NCBI RefSeq assembly: GCF_001546115.1
Contig: NZ_KQ955208.1
Location: forward strand, 333,452 to 397,451
DNA: 64,000 nucleotides
From: Paracoccus aminovorans
GTDB lineage: Bacteria > Pseudomonadota > Alphaproteobacteria > Rhodobacterales > Rhodobacteraceae
Direction of reading: 5' to 3'
Below, in pieces: positions 54,253 to 64,000 of the stretch. The notes beneath the pieces are model-generated. The model searched no databases. It was not told the DNA's origin and saw only the letters and a program-made list of their open reading frames with translations. Every line of letters starts with the position of its first letter. Within the stretch, counting starts at the first letter, position 1. A program made the translations under genes and the position numbers.

Positions 54253-54942
54253 ATGGCGCAATCGCAACCCTGCGTTCTGGTGGTCGAGGATGAGGGCGCG
54301 CAGCGCGAGGTGCTGAAATATAACCTCGAAGCCGAGGGCTTCAACGTCGTCATGGCCGAGAACGGCGACGAGGCCATGCTGCTGGTGGCCGAGGAACAGC
54401 CCGACCTGATCGTGCTGGACTGGATGCTGCCCAATGTCTCGGGGATCGAGGTCTGCCGCCGGGTCAAGGCCGACCCCTCGACGCGGGCCATCCCGATCAT
54501 CATGCTCTCGGCCCGCTCGGAAGAGGTGGACCGGGTGCGCGGCTTGGAAACCGGCGCCGACGATTACGTGGTCAAACCCTATTCGGTGGTCGAGCTGATG
54601 GCGCGGCTGCGTACCCAGCTGCGCCGCACCCGCCCGGCCTCGATGGGCGAGCGGCTGAGCTTTGCCGACATCATCCTGGATTCGTCCGAGCATCGGGTGT
54701 TCCGGGGCGGCCAGGCGCTGCACCTGGGTCCGACCGAGTTCCGGCTGCTGTCGACGCTGATGGAAAAGCCGGGCCGGGTCTGGACGCGCGAGCAATTGCT
54801 GGACCGGGTCTGGGGCCGCGACATCTATGTCGATACCCGCACCATCGACGTGCATGTCGGCCGGCTGCGCAAGGCGTTGATGGCGCATGGCGGCGACAAT
54901 CCGGTGCGCACCGTGCGCGGTGCCGGCTATTCTCTGGGCTGA
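54253..54942 (+). CDS. phoB: Phosphate regulon response regulator PhoB
   Basis: A 229-aa OmpR-type regulator. Receiver domain with acidic pair VVEDEG, phosphorylation site D56 (IVLDWMLPNVSG), Thr/Ser at IIMLSAR and Lys at DDYVVKPYS. The C-terminal winged helix has LGPTEFRLLSTLMEKPGRVWTREQLLDRVWG and VDVHVGRLRKAL-like IDVHVGRLRKAL. The cognate PhoR gene is not in the window. Confidence 0.97.
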   Translation: MAQSQPCVLVVEDEGAQREVLKYNLEAEGFNVVMAENGDEAMLLVAEEQPDLIVLDWMLPNVSGIEVCRRVKADPSTRAIPIIMLSARSEEVDRVRGLETGADDYVVKPYSVVELMARLRTQLRRTRPASMGERLSFADIILDSSEHRVFRGGQALHLGPTEFRLLSTLMEKPGRVWTREQLLDRVWGRDIYVDTRTIDVHVGRLRKALMAHGGDNPVRTVRGAGYSLG

Positions 54943-54957
54943 GGGCATCGCGAATGC

Positions 54958-54986
54958 AAAAAGGGCCGGCGCGACGCCGGCCCTTT
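54958..54986. terminator. Bidirectional terminator, phoB / Hint gene
   Basis: AAAGGGCCGGCG, loop CGA, CGCCGGCCCTTT: a 12-bp perfect stem with A-run before and T-run after, so it works for both convergent genes. The strongest terminator of the window. Confidence 0.78.
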
Positions 54987-55007
54987 CGCATGTCGATGCG
55001 GCTGGTG

Positions 55008-56198
55008 TTACTGGACCAGCGGCTTGTGGTGCTGGGCGTGGCGCACGGCCAGCTTGCGGCCGGTGCGGCCCGAGGCCAGCAGGCGCGCGCCGGCGGGCTG
55101 CTCATCCTCGGCCCGGTCGCGCAGTTCCGGGAAGATCGCGAAGATTTCCTCGCGCGCGCTGGCGCCGACGGATTTCAGCGCCTCGGCGCCGGTGTAGAGC
55201 GACTCGGTCTCGGCGCCATTCGACAGCACGATCTCGTGGCGGTCGAACAGGATGTGGAAATATTCCACCGATTCCACGTCATGGGCGATGTCGATGCCCT
55301 CGATCTGCAGCAGCTGCTTGGCGGCGACCAGAACCTCGGCGCAACCGAACATCTTCTGCGCGATCTTCGAGCGCACCAGGATGCGGTGCTGCGGCGAGAC
55401 GACCAGGTCGCGCTCGGGCAGGCCCTGGCCCAGCGCGCCGGCCGAGATGCGGATGGGGCGCAGGTTCGGGTTGACCGCCAGCGACTTCGCGCCCAGCACG
55501 CGCGAGCCGATCCAGCGCACGTCCTGCGCGCCGTGGTCGCGGGTGATGACCTTCATGCCGGCGCGCAGGTCCTCGACCGCGACGGGACCGTGCTCGGTCT
55601 GGATCAGCGTGCCGCGCGCGAAGCAGGGGAAGCAGTGCCGGTCGGTGAAGATGCCGTCATGGCACAGGTCGTAGCAATGCGGGTCGCGGGGGAACTCGAC
55701 CGAGACGATCGGGCGGGTGGTCAGCGCCTGCACCTCGGCCTCGGAGGCGCCATGGGGCGGGGGCATCAGGAAGGTGTTGCCGCCGGTGTCCTGCATGATG
55801 CGGACCGGGATCGACAGCGTCTCGGTGCTGCCGTCGGGATTCAGGAAGGTGACGGAGGTATTCTTGACGATGAAGGTCGAATCCACCTGATAGGTGTTCT
55901 CGTGGCCGTCGCCGTCGGCGTCATGCCGGATGGTTTCCGAGAACTTGCCGAACAGCCCGTCATTGGTCTTGATGACATCGTCGTGGTTGCGGTCATTGGC
56001 GCTGACCTCGACCAGCTGCTTCGACAGCGGGTCGCTGTCCGAGCCGTAACTGGTATTGCCCAGGACCTTGCTGGCCTTTTCCGCGCCGGGGAAGAACTCG
56101 TTGGGATCCATGTCGGCCACCTTGCCGAGATAGATCATGTTTTCGCAGCCGGGGCCCGAGGGGCCGCAATGGTCGCCGCCGTGGTTGGTGGTCATCAT
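55008..56198 (-). CDS. Hint-domain (Hedgehog/intein) protein
   Basis: A 396-aa protein. The last 210 residues are a Hint_2 domain: CFARGTLIQTEHGPVAVEDLRAGMKVITRDHGAQDVRWIG with the first Cys as splicing/processing residue, and SPQHRILVR with the block-F-like His. The first 185 residues are acidic and not recognised, with Asp/Asn-rich stretches that may bind Ca (HDADGDGHEN). In Rhodobacteraceae such proteins often are RTX-like and secreted. Start 56198 is chosen because AGGAT lies before it; the frame is open to 56393. Self-cleavage is possible but unproved. Confidence 0.8.
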   Translation of the reverse strand: MMTTNHGGDHCGPSGPGCENMIYLGKVADMDPNEFFPGAEKASKVLGNTSYGSDSDPLSKQLVEVSANDRNHDDVIKTNDGLFGKFSETIRHDADGDGHENTYQVDSTFIVKNTSVTFLNPDGSTETLSIPVRIMQDTGGNTFLMPPPHGASEAEVQALTTRPIVSVEFPRDPHCYDLCHDGIFTDRHCFPCFARGTLIQTEHGPVAVEDLRAGMKVITRDHGAQDVRWIGSRVLGAKSLAVNPNLRPIRISAGALGQGLPERDLVVSPQHRILVRSKIAQKMFGCAEVLVAAKQLLQIEGIDIAHDVESVEYFHILFDRHEIVLSNGAETESLYTGAEALKSVGASAREEIFAIFPELRDRAEDEQPAGARLLASGRTGRKLAVRHAQHHKPLVQ

Positions 56199-56417
56199 TA
56201 ACATCCTGATCAGATACGCGCCTTGGTCACAGGCGGCGTAATCGGTTACCTTGCCCGTCCGCCCGGGTAACCAGCGCATCCGTGTGCCATAGGGGCGTTC
56301 CCGGCTAAGACCGGCCGGCGGAGACTCGTTACCAGGCTGCAACACGCAACATCGGTCCACATGGTCCGACGCTTTTTCATCCAAATTGTTCACATCCTTG
56401 GCAAGTGTAAATACTGA

Positions 56418-56431
56418 ACCGATAGTTCGGT
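56418..56431. promoter_or_regulatory. TetR-like palindrome upstream of the Hint gene
   Basis: ACCGATAGTTCGGT, a 5-4-5 palindrome flanked by A and A/T. The form is common for TetR-family operators. A TetR-like gene lies at 57415-58059, which may or may not be linked. Confidence 0.3.
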
Positions 56432-56646
56432 ATTACTCTGCGGCGGCAGGTGGTTTATGTAATTTTATCATTAACTTCAAAGATTTGCGTTTTTGAGAGA
56501 GCCTGGGCGCCTTCAGGCCGATCCAGACACCAGAAGAGCGTTAACCATATTTAGGTTGAATGTTGTATATTTGCTGCAAGCAGGGGTGGTGCAGCGCCAC
56601 GGCGTGAACCGGCCTTGCAGCCAGAGCCAGGAAAGAAAGAGCCGTC

Positions 56647-56736
56647 ATGTCTGGCATTGCCATCATCGACCTCGATCTGGCCAAGCAGGTGTTGCAGCTT
56701 CGCGGAACGAGCCTGACGGGTCAGTTGCCTGCGTGA
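56647..56736 (+). pseudogene. Remnant of an IS110-type transposase (5' end)
   Basis: A 29-codon frame MSGIAIIDLDLAKQVLQL then RGTSLTGQLPA and stop. The pattern I-x-x-I-D-L-A-K-x-V-x-Q is the beginning of an IS110 DEDD transposase with its first Asp. Nothing further of the transposase was found downstream in any frame by eye. It differs from the IS110 genes at 62-64 kb. Confidence 0.6.
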
Positions 56737-57387
<651 letters not shown>

Positions 57388-57414
57388 ACCCGCGGCCGCC
57401 CGGGGGCAGGGCGG

Positions 57415-58059
57415 TCAGGCGTTCTCTTTCACCTTGCGGTCGCGCGGGGCATTGGCGCGGATCATGTTGTCCATGAACTGCGAAAAGATGCTTTTCGCCA
57501 GATCCACCGTCGAGCGCGGGTCGTCGGCAAACCAGGGGTCGGTGGCGCGGGTCAGGAAGATCATGTTGCCGCCCTTGACGATGCAATGCAGCATCATCGT
57601 CACGACCTCGATGTCGGTGTCCTCGGCCAGGAGGCCCAGGCGCCGGGCCTCGACCAGCTTGCGGTGATAGAGGTCGCGCATCGAGCGGGTATAGCGATGC
57701 AGCGTGCTGTCGGGCTTGATCGGTCCGTTCAGCCCGGTGACCAGCAACCGGAACAGCGCCGGATTTTCCTCGGCCCAGCCCAGGTAGCTGTTGGCGATGG
57801 CGTGAAGCTGGACAAAGGGATCGCTGGTCGCCGAGGCGACCGCGCCTTCGCGCAGGGCGTCGTTCAGCAGCGTGACGGCGTGATAGATCAGCCCCTCGTG
57901 CAGTTCCTCGGTCGAACTGAACAGGGCACGGATCTCTTCCTCGGGAGTCTCGGTGATCCGGGCGAATTCCTGGAGATCATCCGGCAGGGCGCCGGTGCGG
58001 TCCAGGTAGTCCTGCGCCGCGAAGATCAGATTCTGATAGATGTTCCCTCGGCTTTCCAT
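57415..58059 (-). CDS. TetR/AcrR-like transcriptional regulator
   Basis: A 214-aa protein with a weak TetR pattern: IYQNLIFAAQDYLDRTGALPDDLQEFARITETPEEEIRALFSSTEELHEGLIYHAVTLLNDA resembles the N-terminal helices with helix-turn-helix and the F-x-S-x-x-E-L start of helix 4. The C-terminus (YLGWAEENPALFRLLVTGL...RLGLLAEDTDIEVVTMMLHCIVKGG) fits the WHG-type ligand domain. The HTH is more divergent than usual. Convergent with the ferredoxin gene and upstream of typA on the other side. Confidence 0.75.
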   Translation of the reverse strand: MESRGNIYQNLIFAAQDYLDRTGALPDDLQEFARITETPEEEIRALFSSTEELHEGLIYHAVTLLNDALREGAVASATSDPFVQLHAIANSYLGWAEENPALFRLLVTGLNGPIKPDSTLHRYTRSMRDLYHRKLVEARRLGLLAEDTDIEVVTMMLHCIVKGGNMIFLTRATDPWFADDPRSTVDLAKSIFSQFMDNMIRANAPRDRKVKENA

Positions 58060-58143
58060 CAGCCGCTCCTGCCGGATCCTCGGGTCAGCTTAGCAGACTT
58101 CCGCCGCTGCGGAAGCCTGCAATGCATGAGAAGCGCAAGGAAT

Positions 58144-59964
<1,821 letters not shown>

Positions 59965-60039
59965 GGGGCGCCTTTTTCAGAAATTGCGCCCCCGGTAACG
60001 CAGAGGGGCGCGAAAGGCCAGCGCCAATCGCAGCGGCGC

Positions 60040-60114
60040 TCAGCGCAGGCCCAGCATGCCTAGGATGAACAGCACCACGACGACGAGGCCGACGAGATAG
60101 ATGATCGAGTTCAT
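60040..60114 (-). CDS. 24-aa single-span membrane peptide
   Basis: MNSIIYLVGLVVVVLFILGM then LGLR: nearly all hydrophobic, a single membrane segment. AAGGAAAACTGCC before the ATG is a good ribosome site. Similar tiny frames (MNSIIYLVGLVVVV...LGLR) are widespread in related genomes as far as I recall, but function is unknown. Between typA and the DUF442 gene. Confidence 0.75.
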   Translation of the reverse strand: MNSIIYLVGLVVVVLFILGMLGLR

Positions 60115-60219
60115 GGCAGTTTTCCTTTGCTCCGACGGCCGCCTCGGGAAGTCCTGCGGCCCGGTCCTGCGCCAAGCCAACACCCGGCTGCGGCATGGAG
60201 TTCCCGGCGCAGCCCGCGT

Positions 60220-60648
60220 TCAGCCCTCGGAGGCGGCCAGCGATTCGATCAGCGGCCGGACGCCCGACAGGTCGTAGCCTGCCCGCGCCGCCGTCTGCAG
60301 CAGGTCCGCGACCGGCTCCTGGCCGGCGCGCGCCAGCGCCCAGAGCACGGTCGAGCGGTTGCCCGAGCGGCAATAGGCCAGCTTCGGTCCGTTGAGCGCC
60401 AGCGCCTCGGCCTGGGTCGAGATCATCTCGGGCGTGATCTGGCCCGGGGTGAAGGGGTTGAAGACATAGGCGAGGCCCGCCGCCTCGGCCGCAGCGCTCA
60501 TCGCGGCATGATCCATGTCGGAGCCGACCTCTTCGTCCGGGCGGTTGTTGATCAGCACGCGAAAGCCGGCCTCGGCCAGGGCGGGCAGATCCTCGGGCAG
60601 GATCTGGGCCGAGACGGCAAGGTCGGGGGTCAGTTGGCGCAGGTCCAT
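60220..60648 (-). CDS. TIGR01244/DUF442 family protein phosphatase-like (BLH domain)
   Basis: A 142-aa protein with the Cys-x5-Arg phosphatase loop C93-R-S-G-N-R98-S (KLAYCRSGNRST) and LAEAGFRVLINNRPDEEV. This family is alone or fused to a metallo-beta-lactamase domain for sulfide oxidation (BLH). Here the lactamase part is absent. AGGAGATCCCGC before ATG. Substrate unknown. Confidence 0.88.
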   Translation of the reverse strand: MDLRQLTPDLAVSAQILPEDLPALAEAGFRVLINNRPDEEVGSDMDHAAMSAAAEAAGLAYVFNPFTPGQITPEMISTQAEALALNGPKLAYCRSGNRSTVLWALARAGQEPVADLLQTAARAGYDLSGVRPLIESLAASEG

Positions 60649-60736
60649 GCGGGATCTCCTGGGGCTTCGGTCGGGGCGGCGTGACGCGACGGATCGTTCC
60701 GTTTCGCGCTGCTGTCAAGCGCGGCGATGGATCGTC

Positions 60737-61420
60737 TCAGCTCAGCACCGAGACTTCCTCGACCAGCAGCGGCAGCTGGGCGAAATCCTCGAAGCTGGCC
60801 CGGTGCTGCAACTGCTCGATCGGGGTCTTGCGATAGCCGCGGGTGAACAGCAGGAAGGGCATGCCGGCGTTGCGGGCGCATTCCTCGTCGAATTCGCTGT
60901 CGCCGACATAGACCCCGCGCGGCGCGTCGGGATTGGCACCAAGCGCCTGGAAGGCCGCGCGCAGCGGCGCCGGGTCGGGCTTGCGCTGCGGCAGGGAATC
61001 GCCGCCGACAACCGCGCCGAACAACCGGGCGATACCGAAATGCTCCAGCACCGCCTGCGTGGGCGCCAGCGGCTTGTTGGTGCACAGCCCCAGAGGATAG
61101 CCGCGATCCGCCAGAATACCAAGCGTTTCCAACACGTTGGGGTAAAGCCGGGTCAGGCCGGTCGCCTCGTGATAGCGGGTCATGAACGAGGCGACCAGAT
61201 CGCGATGCGCCTCGACCGGCAAGGTGGTCGCGCCGATGACGCGGCGCCACAGCAGATCCACGCCGCCGCCGATGAAGCCGCGGACCTGGTCCAGCGTCAG
61301 CGGCCGCACGCCATGCAGGCGCAGCACCGCGTTCACGCAGGCATGGATATCCGGCGCGCTGTCGATCAGCGTGCCGTCAAGGTCGAAAACCACGGGGCAG
61401 GGGGCGAAGCAGACGGTCAT
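60737..61420 (-). CDS. gph: Phosphoglycolate phosphatase
   Basis: A 227-aa HAD hydrolase. Motif I is D13-L-D15-G-T (VFDLDGTLIDS), motif II TNKPL, motif III Lys in KPDPAPL and motif IV GDSEFDEECA. Removes phosphate from 2-phosphoglycolate made in DNA repair or by Rubisco. The product glycolate would be oxidised by GlcDEF encoded at 35-39 kb. Directly follows the thioredoxin-like gene. Confidence 0.93.
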   Translation of the reverse strand: MTVCFAPCPVVFDLDGTLIDSAPDIHACVNAVLRLHGVRPLTLDQVRGFIGGGVDLLWRRVIGATTLPVEAHRDLVASFMTRYHEATGLTRLYPNVLETLGILADRGYPLGLCTNKPLAPTQAVLEHFGIARLFGAVVGGDSLPQRKPDPAPLRAAFQALGANPDAPRGVYVGDSEFDEECARNAGMPFLLFTRGYRKTPIEQLQHRASFEDFAQLPLLVEEVSVLS

Positions 61421-61972
61421 TCATGCCTTCCATTTGATCGAGCAGCCGATCGAGGCGATCTGGTCCTGCGGACCTTGCCCGGTTTCGGCGACCTGCGCCA
61501 TAGCCTCGTAGAGTTCGCGCCGGGCATCCGGGTCGCCCGGGCTCCGCCCCGAGGCATCCAGCCGGCCGCGGTACTGCAATTCGCCCCTGCCATTGTAGCC
61601 AAAGAAATCCGGCGTGCATTCGGCGCCATAGGCACGCGCGACCGCCTGGGTCTCGTCATAGAGATAGGGAAAGCTGAAGCCATGCTTCAGCGCCTCGGCC
61701 TTCATCTGTTCGGGGGCGTCCTGCGGGTATTCGGCAACGTCATTGGCTGAGATGGCGACGACGCCGATGCCCAGCTTCTGCAGATCGGCCGCGTCGCGCT
61801 GGATGCGATCGATGACGGCCTGCACATAGGGGCAATGATTGCAGATGAACATGACCAGCGTGCCGCGCGGCCCGGCGATGTCGCCGAGCGCGACCATGCG
61901 GCCATCGGGGTCGGGCAGCGTGAAATCCGGCATGGGCGCGCCGAATTCGCAGACGGGAGGACGGACTGCCAT
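61421..61972 (-). CDS. Thioredoxin-family (redoxin, AhpC/TSA type) protein
   Basis: A 183-aa protein with the thioredoxin fold: GAPMPDFTLPDPDGRMVALGDIAG, then LVMFICNHCPYVQAVIDRI with C44-x-x-C47, the signature of the family of unknown substrate often annotated redoxin domain. YECTPDFF-like AECTPDFFGYNG has the cis-Pro. AAGGAGACCTC before ATG at 61972. Cytoplasmic; no signal peptide. Confidence 0.9.
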   Translation of the reverse strand: MAVRPPVCEFGAPMPDFTLPDPDGRMVALGDIAGPRGTLVMFICNHCPYVQAVIDRIQRDAADLQKLGIGVVAISANDVAEYPQDAPEQMKAEALKHGFSFPYLYDETQAVARAYGAECTPDFFGYNGRGELQYRGRLDASGRSPGDPDARRELYEAMAQVAETGQGPQDQIASIGCSIKWKA

Positions 61973-62084
61973 GAGGTCTCCTTCCTTTGGTGGCTGGCGA
62001 ATGTCTAGCACCACGCGGTCGCCAGGTGCAAAGCCGGGATTGCCGTCAGGGTCAGAGCCGGCGATTTGCCCGAACCTGGTGATG

Positions 62085-62237
62085 CAGCCTCGCTCTCGCC
62101 GGCACAGTCATGTTCTGGCTATGAATCGAGAACGAGATGCCGTAACGGGGCCTGCGTCGCGACCCGCCCGTTACCGTTGCAAGATTGAGGGCAAGCTGGC
62201 GCCATTCCCGTATCGGATCTACATGGAGGACTGCGGG
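62085..62237 (+). ncRNA. Candidate bridge RNA of the IS110 element
   Basis: The 150-base leader before the transposase holds two consecutive hairpins: 62089-62136 (CTCGCTCTCG with CGAGAACGAG, one mismatch) and 62142-62174 (GTAACGGG with CCCGTTAC, perfect, 17-base loop). IS110-group elements carry their bridge RNA at this place. Loop bases that would pair with the target or donor DNA could not be tested. Confidence 0.3.
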
Positions 62238-63269
62238 ATGAAGCTGTTTGTCGGGCTGGATGTGTCGCTGGAGAAGACCGCGATCTGCGTGATCAGCGAG
62301 CATGGGAAGATCGTGAAGGAGGCGCAGGTGGCCAGCGAGCCCAAAGCGCTGTCGTGCTGGATCTGCGACCAGGACGGCGCAATTGCCGCCGTCGGGCTTG
62401 AGGCTGGCCCCTTGTCGCAGTGGCTGCATCGCGGGTTGTCAGATGCGGGACTACCTGTCGTTCTAATGGAAACCAGACAGGTAAAAGGCGCCCTGAAGGC
62501 CATGCCGATCAAGACGGACCGGCGGGATGCAGAGGGTATTGCACGTCTGATTCATCTTGGTTGGTTCCGACCCGTTCATTGCAAATCGGTGTCTGCACAG
62601 GAGGTTAGAGCGGTGCTCAGCGCTCGTAAGGCTGTGCAACAAGGGTTTATCACGCTGGAAATGTCACTGCGCGGGCTGCTGCGGAACTTCGGGCTCAAGG
62701 TTGGCACCATATCCCGCGGCAGGTTCGAACAGCGTATCCGCGAACTGGCGGCGGGCAACCCGATGCTGGAAGCGGCAACCGAACCCATGCTTCGCGCGCG
62801 CGCGGCGCTGCGGCGAGAGCTGGCGGGTCTTGAACGCAATGTCCGTCAACTCTCCCAGGAAGATCCGGTCTGTCGTCGGCTGATGTCGATGCCCGGGATC
62901 GGCGCCGTCGTGGCGTTGACCTATCGATCCGCTGTCGATGATCCCGCCCGCTTCACATCCTCGAAGAAGGTCGGACCATGGGTCGGCCTGACGCCGTCTC
63001 GCAACCAGTCGGGCGAGCGCGACATCTCGGGCGGGATCACCAAGGCAGGCGACGTCAACCTTCGACGCGCGCTGTGCCAGGCCGCAACCGTCATGATGCA
63101 TCGTGGACGGGCGAGCTGGCTGCGAACCTGGGCGGCAAAACTTGCGCGCCGTCGGGGTGCCAAGCGCGCGATGGTTGCGCTGGCCCGCCGCATCGCCGTG
63201 ATCCTGCACCGGATGTGGAAGGATGACACCGACTTCCGTTTTGACATTCCCGTGCTTCATGCCGGCTGA
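62238..63269 (+). CDS. IS110-family transposase
   Basis: A 343-aa DEDD transposase, intact. The N-terminal RuvC-like part has D8 (FVGLDVSLEK), E55 (VGLEAGPLSQWL), D94 and D97 (KTDRRDAEGIARL). The C-terminal Tnp_20 part has RLMSMPGIGAVVALTYRSAVDDPARFTSSKKVGPWVGLTP and ERDISGGITKAGD with the conserved Ser. Acts with a bridge RNA in recombination as known for IS621. GGAGGACTGCGGG stands before the start. Confidence 0.95.
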   Translation: MKLFVGLDVSLEKTAICVISEHGKIVKEAQVASEPKALSCWICDQDGAIAAVGLEAGPLSQWLHRGLSDAGLPVVLMETRQVKGALKAMPIKTDRRDAEGIARLIHLGWFRPVHCKSVSAQEVRAVLSARKAVQQGFITLEMSLRGLLRNFGLKVGTISRGRFEQRIRELAAGNPMLEAATEPMLRARAALRRELAGLERNVRQLSQEDPVCRRLMSMPGIGAVVALTYRSAVDDPARFTSSKKVGPWVGLTPSRNQSGERDISGGITKAGDVNLRRALCQAATVMMHRGRASWLRTWAAKLARRRGAKRAMVALARRIAVILHRMWKDDTDFRFDIPVLHAG

Positions 63270-63787
63270 AGACACAGATTCCAGACTGCTGCCCGCCTGA
63301 TCGCGGGCCTTCGAGGTCCCCACGGGACGCGGTTCCGGTGATGCCGTGCTCAGGACTGATGCCGATCGTATCGAGCACGCCAATGAGATGGGCACATCGG
63401 AATTGCATTGAACCAGCATCATGTTGGCAGCCACAGCGCTGACCACGGACCGAAGCATGCACCCGGGTCGATCTCAGGCGAAGGCTGCCGAACAGGGAAG
63501 CAGATCACTTTCTCAAAGAACAAGACCGCGCGCTCCGGCGGCACATCCCGTATGCGCAAAACCGCTTGACTGGGACGACCCCGTTACCGAAGTCCTGACC
63601 CTTCTGTTTCTGGGTTTTGCTAGACTTGCCCCGTCACCAGCCTTGGCCAGGGTCAGTGACGGGGTGGTGCGCGACGTCTGACCCTTGTGGCATGACCACG
63701 CTTCTTAGCCTGTCGGCACCGCCTCTCTTCATCGTCTCGAACAGTTGATTGCGGCCTTGCAGGACCGCACACCAGAAGGAAGAGAGC
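63270..63787. other. Non-coding region between two IS110 genes
   Basis: About 500 bases without a credible gene. 63425-63681 holds an open frame of 86 codons with no homology in sight. A strong hairpin lies at 63629-63664. The right end of the first element and the left end of the second must be here. Confidence 0.5.
63629..63664 (+). ncRNA. Hairpin, possible bridge RNA part of the second IS110 element
   Basis: CCCCGTCAC (63629-63637) pairs with GTGACGGGG (63656-63664), a perfect 9-bp stem around CAGCCTTGGCCAGGGTCA, whose CCT/AGG may pair again. It stands 150 bases before the second transposase, in the same relation as the leader hairpins of the first. Confidence 0.25.
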
Positions 63788-64000
63788 ATGGCAACCTATC
63801 GCACGGCCGCGTTATCGGCATAGATGTCAGCCGCGACTGGCTGGACCTTCATTGCCTCCCCGATGGGCATCGCGTCAGAGTGCCAAACGTTCCGGCAGGT
63901 CATGCTGCCGTGGCGGATATTGCGCGGGACAGAGATGCCATCGCCTGTTTTGAATCGACTAGCGGTCAGGAATGGCAGCTATGGGCGCTTTTGGAGGCAG
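63788..64000 (+). pseudogene. Second IS110-type transposase, 5' part (cut by the window; frame doubtful)
   Basis: From 63805 a frame reads GRVIGIDVSRDWLDLHCLPDGHRV...ACFESTSGQEWQLWALLEA, a typical IS110 start with first Asp in GIDVS and Glu in FEST. The ATG at 63788 (MATYRTAA) lies in another frame and stops at TAG after 12 codons. Either a base was lost near 63805, or the gene starts at TTG 63757 in frame. The end is outside the window. Confidence 0.6.

Larger units (their letters stand above)
62043..64000 (+). mobile_element. IS110-family region with two elements
   Basis: One intact transposase gene (62238-63269), non-coding flanks with hairpins on both sides, and the first part of a second, different IS110 transposase that runs out of the window. 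Exact ends could not be set because IS110 elements lack clear terminal inverted repeats and target duplications. The given limits are approximate. Confidence 0.6.

Noticed and set aside
63425..63681. 86-codon ORF between IS110 genes
   Set aside because: No ribosome site, no recognisable motif, and it crosses the predicted hairpin and element ends.

Overview
This window is GC-rich chromosomal DNA from an alphaproteobacterium of the Rhodobacteraceae, most likely Paracoccus (an inference from gene content and codon use, not from a database search). The pointers are a PuuD-type urate oxidase, the leucine-degradation cluster, an ispH/apt/rnhA region, a Pst-PhoU-PhoB block, a Hint-domain secreted protein, a perfect FNR box before ompW, and an intergenic repeat of the form GGGTATTTGNNCAACAAAGAAG. 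No rRNA, tRNA or CRISPR array was recognised.

Layout. 1-4.5 kb: LysR regulator, small secreted protein, puuD on the minus strand, an AT-rich structured intergenic stretch, and a glycosyltransferase-like protein. 4.5-10.4 kb: ileS, a decayed FAD monooxygenase next to an intact truncated haemoglobin, a VOC protein, a TRIC-type channel and rnhA. 10.3-14 kb: a minus-strand run of flavin reductase, apt, ispH, DUF1330, GST, a 30-codon ORF and rnhA, tightly packed. 14-20 kb: GNAT, Ivy-type lysozyme inhibitor, EcsC, RecD-like helicase, an Lrp/AsnC gene broken by one amber codon, LysE exporter and a DMT transporter. 20-23.3 kb: hemE and hemC divergent, then cobD and a CobC-like phosphatase. 23.4-32.8 kb: leucine/isovalerate degradation (ivd, mccB, mccA, mvaB, methylglutaconyl-CoA hydratase), interrupted by two LprI-type proteins, ompW, a macro-domain protein and a GST. 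33-39.2 kb: MFS exporter, DUF599, YdcH-like protein and glcDEF glycolate oxidase. 39.3-43.8 kb: Hsp20, the dnaX-ybaB-recR operon, DUF2218 and aqpZ. 43.9-49 kb: ABC-F protein, RTX repeat protein and aroC. 49-55 kb: Pho box and pstSCAB-phoU-phoB. 55-62 kb: Hint protein, IS110 remnant, ferredoxin, TetR regulator, typA, a 24-aa membrane peptide, a DUF442 phosphatase, gph and a thioredoxin-like protein. 62-64 kb: one intact IS110-family transposase and the start of a second.

How genes work together. IVD, MCC (both subunits), the hydratase and HMG-CoA lyase form a complete route from isovaleryl-CoA to acetyl-CoA plus acetoacetate. GlcDEF oxidises glycolate, and Gph elsewhere in the window makes glycolate from 2-phosphoglycolate. 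PstSCAB imports phosphate, while PhoU and PhoB report on and respond to its supply; the sensor kinase PhoR is not in the window. DnaX, YbaB and RecR are the usual replication/repair operon.

Most unusual observations: the dispersed inverted repeat (7 loci, 11 copies); two IS110-type elements whose leaders fold into hairpins that could be bridge RNAs; a 30-codon ORF joined by ATGA overlaps to GST and rnhA and built from two palindromic repeats; the single amber codon in the Lrp/AsnC gene; and the triplicated 130-residue unit of the RTX protein.
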